A stretch of DNA of 64,000 bases from Actinoplanes lutulentus (GCF_003259845.1 NZ_QLMJ01000001.1:310001-374000), one strand, 5' to 3'. Numbered from the stretch's first letter, positions 40,795-50,755 are shown. The notes: a model not told the origin generated them from the sequence alone. Made by a program: numbers and translations.

Positions 40795-43700
40795 CCGGGC
40801 TGCTCCTCGGGCGGGCGCGGGCGCAGTGGCAGCTCCTCGCCGTCCTGGTCGCCATCGTGTCGCTCGGCGCCACCCTGCTCGGCACCTGTGCGCTGCTCGT
40901 GACGCGTACCGCGGACCGCGCCCTGGAGGTGGCGGCGTCCCGGTCGACGGCCGAGGACGCCCAGGTCACCGCGTACAACGTGACGGTTCTGGGCGCGGAC
41001 GCCGCCGGGGTCGCGGCGGACACCCGGGACCTGCTGACCAGCTCGCTCGCGCCGTTCGAGGTCCGCACCGACGGGCGTGCCTCCAGCGTGCTGCGCGCGC
41101 TGTCGAAGGACTCCGCCGGATATCTCTCCGCCGTCCAGGACCTGCCCGCCAGCGCCGAGCTCGCCACCGGGCGCTGGCCCTCCGCCCCGGGCGAGGGCGT
41201 CGTCCTGGAGACCACGGCGCGCCAGCTCGGCGTCACCACCGGCAGTCGCGTACGCCTCGGCCCCGAACTGTCCCGCGACCCCGCACCGGCGCTGACCGTG
41301 ACCATCGTCGGGGTGGTACGCCCACTGGTCGGCACCGGCTGGGACCGTGATCCGCTGGCCGGCGCCGGATTCGACCCGGCGTACCGGGACACGAGTTCCC
41401 TGCGCGACTCCCGCGCGTACGGCCCGTTCCTGGTCGGCTGGGACGACCTGCTCGCCACCGGCTCCACCCTCGACCGGCTGGAGATCACCGCGGTGCCGGA
41501 CCTGTCCGCGCCCCGGCTGGCGGACCTGGACGCCGTCACGGCGAACGTGCGCACCGCCGATCGCCGCCTGGCCCGCGTCCTCGGCGAGCGGGTACGCATC
41601 GAGCGGGTCGCCTCCCAGCTGCCCTCGGTGCTCCAGTCGTCGCGGCACCAGCAGCAGGTCACCAACGCGGCGGTCCTCGCCGTGGCGGTCCTCGGCGCGG
41701 TACTCACCGCCACCGCGCTGTCCCTGGCCGGCCGCCTCACCACCGATCTGCGCGCCGCCGAGTCCGCGCTGCTCTCGTCGTTCGGCGCGGGCCGCGGCCA
41801 GCTCGCCGGGGTGGCCGCCATCGAGGCCGCCGCGCTCGCGCTGCTCGCCACCGCGCTGGCGATCCCGGCGTCCTCGCTGCTGCACACCGCGCTCACCCAC
41901 CTGCCACCGCTGGGTGGCGCCGGCCTCGCATCCGCGCCGACGATCACCGCTGCCCAGGTGCTCACCATCGCCGCGGGCGCCGCCGCACTCGCCGTCATGC
42001 TGATCGTTTCCGGTCTGCGGGCCGCCCCGGCCACTGACGAACGGACCCGCCGCGACCTGCTGGCCCGCTCCGGCGCCGACATCCTGCTGGTCGCGCTGGC
42101 GGCCGGCGGCTGGTGGCAGCTGCGCGCCCAGCCCACCGGCGATGCCGGCGGCCCCGACGTGGTCCGGGTCCTGGCGCCGGCACTGCTGCTCATCGCCGGC
42201 GCGGCCCTGGCACTGCGTCTCGCGCCACCCGCGCTCGCGCTCGCCGACCGCCTCGCCCGCCGCGCGAACAGCCTCCCGCTGCCCCTCGCCGCCTTCGAGG
42301 CCGCCCGCCGTCCGCAGGCCACCGCGGCCGGGCTGCTGGTCACCCTGGCCTGCGCGTCCGCGACGTTCGGCATCGCCCTTGACGCCACCTGGGAACGCTC
42401 GCAGCGCGATCAGGCCGCCCTCGCCGTCGGCACCGACCTCACCCTCGCGCTCACCCAGCCACCAACAGCGGGTCAGGGCGCTGCCGTGGCGGCCGCGACC
42501 GGTGGAACGGTCAGCCCCGCCGTCGACCGAGGCGTAGCCGTCGGTCAATGGCTGGGCGGTGCCGGCGCCGCTCCCCGCCTGGTCGCGGTCGACACCGACC
42601 GGGCCGGCGCACTGCTGCGCGGCCGTCTTGACAACGGCCGCACCTGGGCACAGGTGGGCGCGAAACTCGCCGCGCCGGCCGGGGCCGAGGGCCTCCCTCT
42701 CACCGGTACGCCCACTCTCACCGGCACCGCGAGCTCCGGCGCTCACCTGTCGGTGACCCCGGAGCTCCTCCTCGAGGACGCGACCGGCCTGCGAACCACT
42801 TGCGCAACCGCGCCGGTCACCCTCGACGCGCGGCCACACCGGCTGGGCGCGTGCGTTCCGCCTTCTGGGGTACGCGTGATCGCGGTCGCCGTCCCGGTGA
42901 CCGGCGACGCCATCTCCTGGGACGCGACGGCAACCAGCGACATCGTCATCACCCTGACCATCCCCGGCACCACTCCTGCCTCGGCGAAATGGACCGCGAC
43001 CTCGGCAGCGCCGTCCGCCGAGCAGCTCACCGATCCGGCCGTCACGACCGGCCGAAGTGGGCTGCGGATGACCGGGACCGTTCAGCTCGGCGGCCCGCCG
43101 GAAGCGGCCCGCACCCTGGTCGCGACCGCGTTCGAAGACCCCGGACCGGTTCCGGTCGCGGTCTCCGCCGGCTTCGCCCACGACCTTGGGGTACGGGTGG
43201 GTGGCCGGCTGGATCTGACCATCGGACTGACCGCCGTGCCGATCACGGTCGCCGACCTGGTGCCGGCGGTACCCTCCGCACCCGGCGGCGCCGCCCTGCT
43301 CGCCGACCTGGACACCCTCTCCCGTGCCCTGGCCGTCCGCGGCGACCTCGGATCCCCGGTGGACGCCTGGTGGGTCGGCGATCCGGTCCACACCGAGCTC
43401 ACCGGCCTGCACCTGGGCACGGCCGTCACCCGCGCCGGCGAGACCGACCGGCTCACCGCCGGACCGGTGCCCGCCGGGCTCCCGGCCGTGCTGCGGCTGC
43501 TCGTACCGGCGGCCGCCCTGCTGCTGCTCGCCGGCGTGCTCCTGCACGTCACCTGCGACCTGCAGGCCCGTGCCCTCGAAGTGGCCCGGCTGCGCGGCCT
43601 CGGCATGACCCGCCGCGAGATCCGCAGCACGCTGCTCGGCCAGCACATGGTCGTCCTGCTCCCGCTCTGGGCGGCCGGCGCGGCCGTCGGAGCGCTGTCC

Positions 43701-43898
43701 ACCTGGATCGTCGCGCCCCTGCTTGTACGCTCGGAAACCGGCGCCGCCCCCGTACCCGATGTGGTTCCGATGTGGCCCTGGCCGGCGCAAGCCGGCCTGC
43801 TGACCGCCCTGCTCGCCGCCGCACTCATCGCGGTCACCTCCGTCGTGCTGGTGCAGTCCCGCCGCGCCGACGCCGCCCACCTGCGAGTCGCCTCATGA
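40791..43898 (+). CDS. FtsX-like ABC permease 1
   Basis: 1035 residues from a GTG overlapping the ATPase stop. An N-terminal helix (LLAVLVAIVSLGATLLGTCALLV) is followed by a large exterior domain, then FtsX-type helices (VLAVAVLGAVLTATALSL and following). A second exterior domain and a C-terminal helix bundle (LRLLVPAAALLLLAGVLL, then MVVLLPLWAAGAAVGAL) complete it. The duplicated FtsX layout matches the LolCE/MacB-like group, whose members move lipids, lipoproteins or peptides or signal across the membrane. No catalytic residues are expected. A long antisense frame covering the gene is a GC-skew shadow. Confidence 0.85.
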   Translation: MTGLLLGRARAQWQLLAVLVAIVSLGATLLGTCALLVTRTADRALEVAASRSTAEDAQVTAYNVTVLGADAAGVAADTRDLLTSSLAPFEVRTDGRASSVLRALSKDSAGYLSAVQDLPASAELATGRWPSAPGEGVVLETTARQLGVTTGSRVRLGPELSRDPAPALTVTIVGVVRPLVGTGWDRDPLAGAGFDPAYRDTSSLRDSRAYGPFLVGWDDLLATGSTLDRLEITAVPDLSAPRLADLDAVTANVRTADRRLARVLGERVRIERVASQLPSVLQSSRHQQQVTNAAVLAVAVLGAVLTATALSLAGRLTTDLRAAESALLSSFGAGRGQLAGVAAIEAAALALLATALAIPASSLLHTALTHLPPLGGAGLASAPTITAAQVLTIAAGAAALAVMLIVSGLRAAPATDERTRRDLLARSGADILLVALAAGGWWQLRAQPTGDAGGPDVVRVLAPALLLIAGAALALRLAPPALALADRLARRANSLPLPLAAFEAARRPQATAAGLLVTLACASATFGIALDATWERSQRDQAALAVGTDLTLALTQPPTAGQGAAVAAATGGTVSPAVDRGVAVGQWLGGAGAAPRLVAVDTDRAGALLRGRLDNGRTWAQVGAKLAAPAGAEGLPLTGTPTLTGTASSGAHLSVTPELLLEDATGLRTTCATAPVTLDARPHRLGACVPPSGVRVIAVAVPVTGDAISWDATATSDIVITLTIPGTTPASAKWTATSAAPSAEQLTDPAVTTGRSGLRMTGTVQLGGPPEAARTLVATAFEDPGPVPVAVSAGFAHDLGVRVGGRLDLTIGLTAVPITVADLVPAVPSAPGGAALLADLDTLSRALAVRGDLGSPVDAWWVGDPVHTELTGLHLGTAVTRAGETDRLTAGPVPAGLPAVLRLLVPAAALLLLAGVLLHVTCDLQARALEVARLRGLGMTRREIRSTLLGQHMVVLLPLWAAGAAVGALSTWIVAPLLVRSETGAAPVPDVVPMWPWPAQAGLLTALLAAALIAVTSVVLVQSRRADAAHLRVAS

Positions 43899-46777
43899 AG
43901 CTCCCCAGTCCGCGTTGGCCGAGCCTGCGCCGGCCGGTCCTGCACTGGCCGGTCCTGCACTGGCCGGTCCTGCACTGGCCCAGCATCCGGGGCCGGGCGC
44001 GGGCCGACGCCGGGCCGCTGGTGCTCACCGCCGTCGTGGTCGCCGTGGTGTCCGCGCTGGCCGGGGCGGTGCCGTCGCTGCTGCGGTCGACCGCTGACGA
44101 GGCCGTCCGGGACGCGGTACGCCGGGCCGGCAGCAACGCCGACGTGACCGTGACCGCGCGCTGGGAGCCGGACGACGGCGAGACCGGCCGGATCCGGATG
44201 CCGCGGCTCGCCGAGGACGTCACCGCGCTGCGGGAACGCGCCCTCAACGAGCTCGGCGGAGGCCTGCGCGCAGCGCTGCTCCCGCCGGTCGCCGGGGTCA
44301 TCACGCCTACCCTCAAGGTCACCGACGGGAGCGTGCTGCGGACGCTGCGGCTCGGGTACCTGTCCCGCGACGGCGGACCGGCCGTCACCTGGCTCACCGG
44401 CGGTGAACCCGGACCGACCGAGGAAGGGTTCCCCGAGGTGGCGCCGTCCGGGCCGCCCTGGACCGTGTCGATCGGCCTGTCCGAGACGGCGGCCGCCGCG
44501 TTCGACGCCGAGCCCGGCGACCACATCCCGGTCGCCGACGAGAAGGGCAACCCGAAGGACGTCGTGGTCAGCGGCGTGTTCCGGCCCGCCGACCCGGCCG
44601 ACCCGGCGTGGCGGCTCGCGCCCTGGCTGCTCGAACCGGTGACCGGGGCGGACGGCCTCGGCAGCACCCGGTTCGGCGGCCTGCTCTCCGCCGCGTCGCT
44701 GCCCGACGCGCGGCTCGCGTTCGGACCCGACGACACCAAACGCACGGTCTGGTTCAGCCCTGACCCCGACGTGCTGACCTGGGAATCCGCCGACCGGATC
44801 GCCGCGACCGCGGTGACGCTCAAGGCCACGTCCGCGTCGTCCAGCTCGTTCGACACCGCCTCGACCTGGAACACCCAGCTCGACGCGGTGCTGCGCGACG
44901 TCCGCGAACAGGTGAACGCCGCCTCTGCGCAGGCGTCCGTGCTGCTCATCGCGGTGCTCACGGTCGCCGTACTGGTCCTGCTGCTGGCCGCCGGGCTGGT
45001 CGTGCACCGGCGCACCCCGGCGCTGGCCGTGGCCCGGCAGCGCGGCACCGGACTGCCCGTCCTGGCGATCGAGCTGGTCATCGAGTCGGCCACTGTCGCA
45101 CTGTTCGCTGCCGGGATCGGGCTCGCTTTTGCGCGTACCCTCGTCTCGCAGAGCGTGAGCGGCAACGGCCCGCAGCCTTCTTTCGGGGTTGCGGCCCTGG
45201 TCGCGGTGGTGCCGGTGGTGCTCGCGGCCGTCATGGCCGCGCCCGTGCTCGCGGTGATCGCCGCCGCGCGCGCGACCCGCGACCGGCGCGCGCCCGCCAA
45301 CCGCAGCGCCCGGCGGCGGGTCGCACGGACCGCCCAGATGCGCCGGGTCGCGGGAGAGCTCGCCGTATTCGCTGTGGTCGCGGCGGCGTTCGCGGCACTG
45401 CACCAGCGTGGGGTACAGCCGGGAGCCGCTGTTTGGTTGCCTGCGGCCGCGCCAACGCTCGGTGTTCTCGCCGGTGCGCTGATCGTGTTGCGGCTGGCGC
45501 CGGTGGGAGCCGGATTCGCGCTGCGGTGGGCGGTGCGGTCGACGCGGCCGCTCGCGGTTTTCGGGGCGTCCCGGGTCGCGGAGACTGCCGGACGGGTGTT
45601 GCCGCTGGTCACGATGGTGGTCGCGGCGGGGTTGCCGGTGTTCGCTTTTACCGTCGCCGGAACCGTGGAGGCGGGGCTGCGCGACGGCGCGTGGCGGACG
45701 GTCGGGGCGGAGGCGCGGCTGGACCTGGCGCCGGATTCGTTGGCTTCGCCGGAGTTGGTACGGCGGATCGCGGGGCAGCGTGGTGTCTCGCATGTTGTGG
45801 CTGGTCAGGTGATTGATGGCGCGCGCATCGTCGCGGAGGAGGTGACGGTGTCGCCGCGCCTGGTGATCGTGGATGCGAGGGCGTTCCGGGAGTTGCTGGA
45901 GGACACACCGCTGCCTGACGGCGGGGCCCTGGCAGGGCTGGAGTCTTCCGCTTCGCCATCCGCTTCAGCGTCCGCGCCGGCAACTGCTTCGGCATCCGCT
46001 TTGCCGACCCTCTTCCCGGACAAATCGGAAATGTCGGATGAGGGGTCTTCTGTGCCGGCGCTGGTTCTGTCGGCTGACGGCGGCATGCGGGTCGGGATGA
46101 AGCTTCAACTGCTCCGCGACGACGCGCCCGCCGTGGCGCTCACCGCCATCGGAACAGCACCCGCGATCGGTGGCGCTCCCGACGTAGTCCTGGTCGACGC
46201 GAACGCCCTCGCCACCGCCGGAATGACCGCCGAACCGGACACGATCTGGGCCACCGGCCCCGGCGCCGCGCAGGCGATCACCACCAGCGGGGTAGCCGGT
46301 GACGCCGTGATCCGCACCGAGATCCTGCGGGAACGGCACGACGCTCCCCTGGTCAGCGGCCTGCTCCGGCTGGCGTGGGCTTCGGCCGTGGTGATGCTCG
46401 CGCTGGGGCTGCTCGGGTTCACGCTCAGCGCGGCGGCCACCGCACCGGACCGCTGGCAGACACTCACCCGGCTACGCACCATCGGCCTGCGCCCCCGCGA
46501 CGCCCGCCGGGTCGCGACAGCGGAATTGTTGCCGCTCGCCGCGGTGGCCGCTCTCGCGGGTCCGGCGCTGGGACTGGGGCTGGCCTGGCAAACGCTGGGC
46601 CCGCTGGCACTACGCCTGCTGACCGGCCAGTCAGCCGACCCGGCCGCGCACCTGCCCTGGCCGGCACTGATCGTGGTGTCCACGTCGTTCCTGGTCGTGG
46701 CGCTGGCAGTGGCACCGGCCGAGTCCGCCCTACGCCGCCGCCAGCACCTGAGCGAAGTCCTCCGAGTAGGCACCTGA
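43895..46777 (+). CDS. FtsX-like ABC permease 2
   Basis: 960 residues from the ATG at 43895, overlapping the previous stop (ATGA). A cytoplasmic start contains three RPVLHWP-type repeats encoded by 15-bp DNA repeats. The first membrane helix (PLVLTAVVVAVVSALAGAVPSLL) and large exterior domains follow, with FtsX helices near residues 345-370 and at the C-terminus (LALGLLGFTLSAAATAP). A Ser/Ala-rich loop ([18 protein letters not shown]) lies in the second exterior domain. It is the partner of permease 1 and last gene of the operon. Confidence 0.84.
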   Translation: MKLPSPRWPSLRRPVLHWPVLHWPVLHWPSIRGRARADAGPLVLTAVVVAVVSALAGAVPSLLRSTADEAVRDAVRRAGSNADVTVTARWEPDDGETGRIRMPRLAEDVTALRERALNELGGGLRAALLPPVAGVITPTLKVTDGSVLRTLRLGYLSRDGGPAVTWLTGGEPGPTEEGFPEVAPSGPPWTVSIGLSETAAAAFDAEPGDHIPVADEKGNPKDVVVSGVFRPADPADPAWRLAPWLLEPVTGADGLGSTRFGGLLSAASLPDARLAFGPDDTKRTVWFSPDPDVLTWESADRIAATAVTLKATSASSSSFDTASTWNTQLDAVLRDVREQVNAASAQASVLLIAVLTVAVLVLLLAAGLVVHRRTPALAVARQRGTGLPVLAIELVIESATVALFAAGIGLAFARTLVSQSVSGNGPQPSFGVAALVAVVPVVLAAVMAAPVLAVIAAARATRDRRAPANRSARRRVARTAQMRRVAGELAVFAVVAAAFAALHQRGVQPGAAVWLPAAAPTLGVLAGALIVLRLAPVGAGFALRWAVRSTRPLAVFGASRVAETAGRVLPLVTMVVAAGLPVFAFTVAGTVEAGLRDGAWRTVGAEARLDLAPDSLASPELVRRIAGQRGVSHVVAGQVIDGARIVAEEVTVSPRLVIVDARAFRELLEDTPLPDGGALAGLESSASPSASASAPATASASALPTLFPDKSEMSDEGSSVPALVLSADGGMRVGMKLQLLRDDAPAVALTAIGTAPAIGGAPDVVLVDANALATAGMTAEPDTIWATGPGAAQAITTSGVAGDAVIRTEILRERHDAPLVSGLLRLAWASAVVMLALGLLGFTLSAAATAPDRWQTLTRLRTIGLRPRDARRVATAELLPLAAVAALAGPALGLGLAWQTLGPLALRLLTGQSADPAAHLPWPALIVVSTSFLVVALAVAPAESALRRRQHLSEVLRVGT
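43932..43976 (+). repeat. Three exact 15-bp repeats at the start of permease 2
   Basis: GGCCGGTCCTGCACT occurs at 43932, 43947 and 43962 and encodes repeated PVLHW pentapeptides before the first membrane helix. Confidence 0.9.
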
Positions 46778-46804
46778 CCGAGTAGCCACCTGACCGGCTG
46801 AACA

Positions 46805-46897
46805 CCACGGCCGCCGTGCGTGACAGCCGGCAGCCGTGGCGTTAAGCCACAACCAGCTGTACGCCACGGTCGCCGTGCGTGACAGCCGGCAACCGTG
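46805..46897 (+). repeat. 34-bp direct repeat after the FtsX operon
   Basis: CCACGGCCGCCGTGCGTGAC... at 46805-46838 recurs at 46864-46897 with a few changes, 59 bp apart. Each unit contains an internal CACGG/CCGTG hairpin. It lies in the 290-base gap before the molybdoenzyme gene, together with the hairpin at 46975. Confidence 0.75.
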
Positions 46898-46974
46898 CCG
46901 TACAGCCGACAATCACGCGCGACAACCGGCACGCGATCCGGCTCGCGCTCACGGTCGCCCAACGCGCTAAACAA

Positions 46975-47020
46975 CGACCACAAGCACAAGCCGGCCGAAA
47001 CTGGCTTGTGCTTGTGGTCG
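46975..47020. terminator. 18-bp perfect hairpin between convergent genes
   Basis: CGACCACAAGCACAAGCC (46975-46992) and its exact complement (47003-47020) enclose a 10-base loop. A further near-copy of the arm lies at 47036-47058. It sits between the FtsX operon and the convergent molybdoenzyme gene and shares its core motif with the 7824-7867 hairpin. Confidence 0.8.
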
Positions 47021-47068
47021 CCCCGAGCGCCAATCAACGACCGTAAGCGCAAGCCGGCTGCGGCCGGG

Positions 47069-49267
47069 TCAGAGGGGTTTGATGTCTACCGGGATGCCGT
47101 TCAGGACGCTGTTGCCGGACAGGGGGTCGATCACCAGTTCGTCGGTGAGCACGTTGGAGTTGACCCCCGGGTGCTCGGCTGCCACTGACAGGCGTACGCC
47201 CGGCAGGGAATGGCCCCACCCGTGCGGCAGGCTCACCACGGACGGCATCACCCGGTCGGTCACCTCTACGCGCGCTGTCAGCGACCCCGCCCGCGACGTC
47301 ACCTGCGCCTCGTCGCCGTCGGTCAGTGCCAGCCGCGCCGCGTCCGCCGGGTTGACCTGCAGCGTGCACCGGTCGCGCCCCTTCACCAGCGCGGGCACGT
47401 TGTGCATCCAGCTGTTGTTGGACCGCAGATGCCGCCGCCCGATCAGGACGAGTTGCTCTTCGGCGGGGACCGGTGCGGCGAGCAGCCGATCGGCCTCGGC
47501 GGCCAGCTGCGGCACGCACAGCTCAATGGTGCCGCTCGGTGTCTTCAGGATCTCCGGCACGCGCGGTTGCAGCGGACCGAGGTCGATGCCGTGCGGGTTC
47601 TCCAGCAGCCGTTCCAGCGAGAGGCCGCCGGGACGCTCACCGAATTGATCACCGTACGCACCGGAGCGCACCGCCACATCAAGGAGCCGCTCGGCCGGGC
47701 CGTCCCCGCGTACCAAATCTCGGGATTGCGCGAAGCCGGAGCGTTCCAGTGCCTGCGTGAGCAGGTGCTCATGGACAGCGTCAGCGTCGGGGAAGGCACC
47801 GGTCAGGACCATGATCAGCCGCGCCAGAATGTCACACTCGTCGATGCCCGACGACGGAGAGACCGACGGAGAGACCGGCGGGAAGACCGGCGGGGAGTAC
47901 GCCGCGAAGTTGCGCACCGCGAACCCGAGGAACGAGAAGTCGAAGTGCCCCTTGCTGGTGGCTTCGAGCGGCGGCAGCACGACGTCGGCGTGCCGTGTCG
48001 TCTCGTTGAGGTACGGGTCGACGCTGACCATGAACTCGAGCTCACCCAGCGCCCGGTCCAGCCGGCCGCTGTTCGGCGTCGAGAGCGCCGGGTTCCCCGC
48101 GACGGTGAGGAACGCGCGGACCTGTCCCTCGCCCGGCGTCTCGATCTCGTCGGCGAGCGTGGCGACCGGCAACTCCCCCTTGACCTCGGGAAACCCGCGA
48201 ACCCGGCTGTGCCACCGGCCGACCGTGAAGCCTTTGCCAGGACCGGCAGCGGACGGCCGCAGGTGTGCTGCGAGCGGGAACATCACCCCGCCGGGACGGT
48301 CGAGGTTGCCGGTCAGCACGTTGATCACGTCGACGAGCCAGCTCGTCAGGGTGCCGAATTCGACGGTGCAGGTGCCGATTCTTCCGTACACCGCTGCCTT
48401 GTCGGAAAGCGCGAGTTGCCGTGCCAGATCTCGCACCCGCTCGGCCGGCACGCCGCAGGCGGCCGCGACCTTGTCCGGACCGAAGCCGGCAGCGAGCGCA
48501 CGCACCTGATCGATTCCGGTCACGTGCCCGGCGAGATCGCGCAGATTCACGAGCCCCTCGTCGAAGAGCGTGTGGACGATGCCGAAGAGCAGGTACGCGT
48601 CGGTGCCGGGCCGGATGAACAGGTGCTCGTCGGCGTGCTCGGCGGTCCGAGTCCTACGCGGATCGACCACCACGAAACGACCGCCGCGCGCCTGGATGGC
48701 CTTGAGCCGGCCGGGGAAATCGGCGGCGGTGGCGAGGCTGCCGTTCGACTCCCACGGGTTGGCGCCGAGGATCAGCAGGAAGTCGGTGCGATCAATATCG
48801 GGCACCGGGATGGTCAGCGGGTGGCCGAACAGATAGCCGCTGGAGACGTGCTTGGGCATCTGGTCGACGGTGCTGGCCGAGAAGACGTTGCGAGTGCCGG
48901 CCGCTTTGATCATCGGCGTGACGTAGAGGCCACCGGCCATCGTGTGCGCGTTCGGGTTGCCGAGGTAGATCGCGAGCGCGTTGCGCCCGTGCCGCTCCAG
49001 CAGCGGCCGCAGACCGGCCTCGACCGCGGCGAACGCCTCGTCCCAGCTCACCTCGACGTGCCGTCCGTCGCGGCGCACGAGCGGCTGCCGCAACCGGTCC
49101 GGATCGCCGGTGAGCTGCCCGAACGTGGCGCCTTTCGGACAGACGAAGCCGTGACTGAACACGTGGTCACGGTCGCCGCGCGCGGCGACCACGCGATCCT
49201 CGCTCACGGTCAGTTCCAGGCCGCAAGCGGCCTCACAGAGCGGACAGGTTCGGTACGCGGTTCGCAT
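47069..49267 (-). CDS. Molybdopterin-dependent oxidoreductase with [4Fe-4S] site
   Basis: 732 residues. The N-terminal cluster ligands are Cys8, Cys11, Cys15 and Cys43 (RTCPLCEAACGL, GFVCPKG). The DMSO reductase-type molybdopterin domains follow (LLILGANPWESNGS, VVVDPRRTRTAEHAD, HLFIRPGTDAYLLFG), then the C-terminal dinucleotide-binding domain (LRSNNSWMHN, SLPHGWGH). There is no Tat signal, so it is cytoplasmic. It resembles formate dehydrogenase-like and assimilatory enzymes, but no partner subunit is nearby. A short Ser/Pro repeat (PPVSPSVSPSSG) sits mid-chain. A hairpin abuts its start codon. Confidence 0.87.
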   Translation of the reverse strand: MRTAYRTCPLCEAACGLELTVSEDRVVAARGDRDHVFSHGFVCPKGATFGQLTGDPDRLRQPLVRRDGRHVEVSWDEAFAAVEAGLRPLLERHGRNALAIYLGNPNAHTMAGGLYVTPMIKAAGTRNVFSASTVDQMPKHVSSGYLFGHPLTIPVPDIDRTDFLLILGANPWESNGSLATAADFPGRLKAIQARGGRFVVVDPRRTRTAEHADEHLFIRPGTDAYLLFGIVHTLFDEGLVNLRDLAGHVTGIDQVRALAAGFGPDKVAAACGVPAERVRDLARQLALSDKAAVYGRIGTCTVEFGTLTSWLVDVINVLTGNLDRPGGVMFPLAAHLRPSAAGPGKGFTVGRWHSRVRGFPEVKGELPVATLADEIETPGEGQVRAFLTVAGNPALSTPNSGRLDRALGELEFMVSVDPYLNETTRHADVVLPPLEATSKGHFDFSFLGFAVRNFAAYSPPVFPPVSPSVSPSSGIDECDILARLIMVLTGAFPDADAVHEHLLTQALERSGFAQSRDLVRGDGPAERLLDVAVRSGAYGDQFGERPGGLSLERLLENPHGIDLGPLQPRVPEILKTPSGTIELCVPQLAAEADRLLAAPVPAEEQLVLIGRRHLRSNNSWMHNVPALVKGRDRCTLQVNPADAARLALTDGDEAQVTSRAGSLTARVEVTDRVMPSVVSLPHGWGHSLPGVRLSVAAEHPGVNSNVLTDELVIDPLSGNSVLNGIPVDIKPL

Positions 49268-49309
49268 GGCAGGACACCGGCCTTCCTGGTTACTGGCCGG
49301 TATCCTGCC
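49268..49309 (-). other. Hairpin immediately upstream of the molybdoenzyme start codon
   Basis: The arms 49268-49282 and 49295-49309 pair over 15 positions with one mismatch, leaving a 12-base loop. On the coding strand the loop and start of the 3' arm contain AGGAAGG, and the stem ends one base from the ATG at 49267. It may terminate the mannanase mRNA or control translation of the molybdoenzyme. Confidence 0.5.
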
Positions 49310-49345
49310 ACGAATGCACCAAGATCGGTGGTTTACGAAAGCCGC

Positions 49346-50722
49346 TCAGGACGCCGTGCAGGTCACCGCCGGGACCGCGTTGGTGCCGGTCCACGATCCG
49401 AGGAAGCCGAACGACGTCGTGCCGCCGGCCGCAAGCTTGCCGTTCCAGCTCGCGTTGCGCGCGGTCACGGCCGCCCCGCTGCTGGTCACGTCAGCACTCC
49501 AGGCGTTGCTGATCTTCTGCCCGTTGGCGAACGTCCAGGTCAGGGTCCAGCCGTTGATCGCCGCGGTTCCGGCGGTCACCTTGACCTCACCCTGGAAGCC
49601 GCCCTGCCACTGCCCGGTGACCGCATAGGCGGCGGAACAACCGGCCGACGACGGCGGCGTGCTGACCGAGGGCGACGGCGACGGCGGGGTGCTGACCGAC
49701 GGTGACGGCGACGGCGGCGCTGACGAAGAGGACGACGACGGTGACGGCGACACTCCGCCGAAGATCGACGCCTCGCGCGCTGTCGCCTTGATGCCGTTCG
49801 CGCCGTTGAAGATGCGCTCACCCCAGGTGCTCAGGTTGTCCGGATCGAAGCCGACCGCCATGTCCAGAACCGGATCGGTGTTGCCCGCCCACGACCAGCC
49901 CAGATATCCCAGGTCCCGGGCCACGGCCTCGGACAGCAGCGTCTCGTGGTCCACCTGGCTGGAGTCGAACCGCCAGCCGAACTCGCCGATCACCAGCGGC
50001 CAGCCGTTGTTCTTGAACGTATCCAGGTAGTTGACGATCGACGTTGACGTGTTGAAGACGGCGTACATATGAATCGACAGGACTGTGTTGTGTTGACTGT
50101 CCGCGTCAAGTACAGCCTGCGCGTTGTCCCGCATCGTGTACTGCCAGTCCTGACCCCAGTTGGGCCCGTCAACCATCAGCAGGTGCTGGAACCCGTTGCT
50201 GCGCATCTTCTGGATCGCAGCGACGGTGGCGGCGGTCCACTGTCCCGGGTTCGTGTTGCCGATCGGCTCGTTGCCGATGTTGATGACGACGTAGTCCTCC
50301 TGGCCGGTGAGCACACTCTTCAACCCGACCCAGTAGTTCACGGCCTGATCCAGGGTGTACGCGGCGGCGTCCTCGCCGTACCCGGTGGTGTCGTGGTTCT
50401 CCAGCACGCAGATCATCTTGTTCGCCTTGCAGAGGTCGATCACGTTCTGCACGTCGGCGGCGGTGTTCGCCGTCCAGCGGCCGCCGCTGAGCACGACTCG
50501 GACCGTGTTGGCCCCGGCCGCCTTGATGTCCGCGAACGACTGGGTCTGCCCTGCGTACCAGGTGTGCATGTGGTTGACGCCGCGCATCACGAACTTCTGT
50601 CCGTTCGCCTCGACGATGTCGGTTCCGCTGATGTGCAGGCCGGTCGCGGCGTACGCGGGCTGCACGAAGAAGAACAGGGGGATGAGGGCCGCGAGGATGG
50701 CGGCCCCGAGGGTTTTCTTCAT
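49346..50722 (-). CDS. Secreted beta-1,4-mannanase (GH5) with CBM2
   Basis: 458 residues from the ATG at 50722. A signal peptide (KKTLGAAILAALIPLFFF, cleavage near AYA-A) leads into a GH5 barrel closely resembling actinomycete ManA: GLHISGTDIVEANG, FVMRGVNHMHTWYAGQT, acid/base Glu152 in NIGNEPIGN and nucleophile Glu247 in VIGEFGWRF. A Ser/Pro/Thr linker with repeats (PSPSVSTPP) follows, and a C-terminal CBM2 cellulose-binding module (CSAAYAVTGQWQGGFQGEV) ends the chain. It hydrolyses mannan in plant cell walls. An exact CebR-type operator lies 34 bases before the start. Confidence 0.92.
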   Translation of the reverse strand: MKKTLGAAILAALIPLFFFVQPAYAATGLHISGTDIVEANGQKFVMRGVNHMHTWYAGQTQSFADIKAAGANTVRVVLSGGRWTANTAADVQNVIDLCKANKMICVLENHDTTGYGEDAAAYTLDQAVNYWVGLKSVLTGQEDYVVINIGNEPIGNTNPGQWTAATVAAIQKMRSNGFQHLLMVDGPNWGQDWQYTMRDNAQAVLDADSQHNTVLSIHMYAVFNTSTSIVNYLDTFKNNGWPLVIGEFGWRFDSSQVDHETLLSEAVARDLGYLGWSWAGNTDPVLDMAVGFDPDNLSTWGERIFNGANGIKATAREASIFGGVSPSPSSSSSSAPPSPSPSVSTPPSPSPSVSTPPSSAGCSAAYAVTGQWQGGFQGEVKVTAGTAAINGWTLTWTFANGQKISNAWSADVTSSGAAVTARNASWNGKLAAGGTTSFGFLGSWTGTNAVPAVTCTAS

Positions 50723-50755
50723 GATCCACCTTCGGGGGAAAGGGGGCAGAGCGAT

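Noticed and set aside
40095..43880. A 1261-codon minus-strand open frame facing the FtsX operon
   Set aside because: It lies antisense to well-supported ATPase and permease genes; its protein is Gly/Arg/Gln-rich with no domain, as expected for GC-skewed shadow frames.
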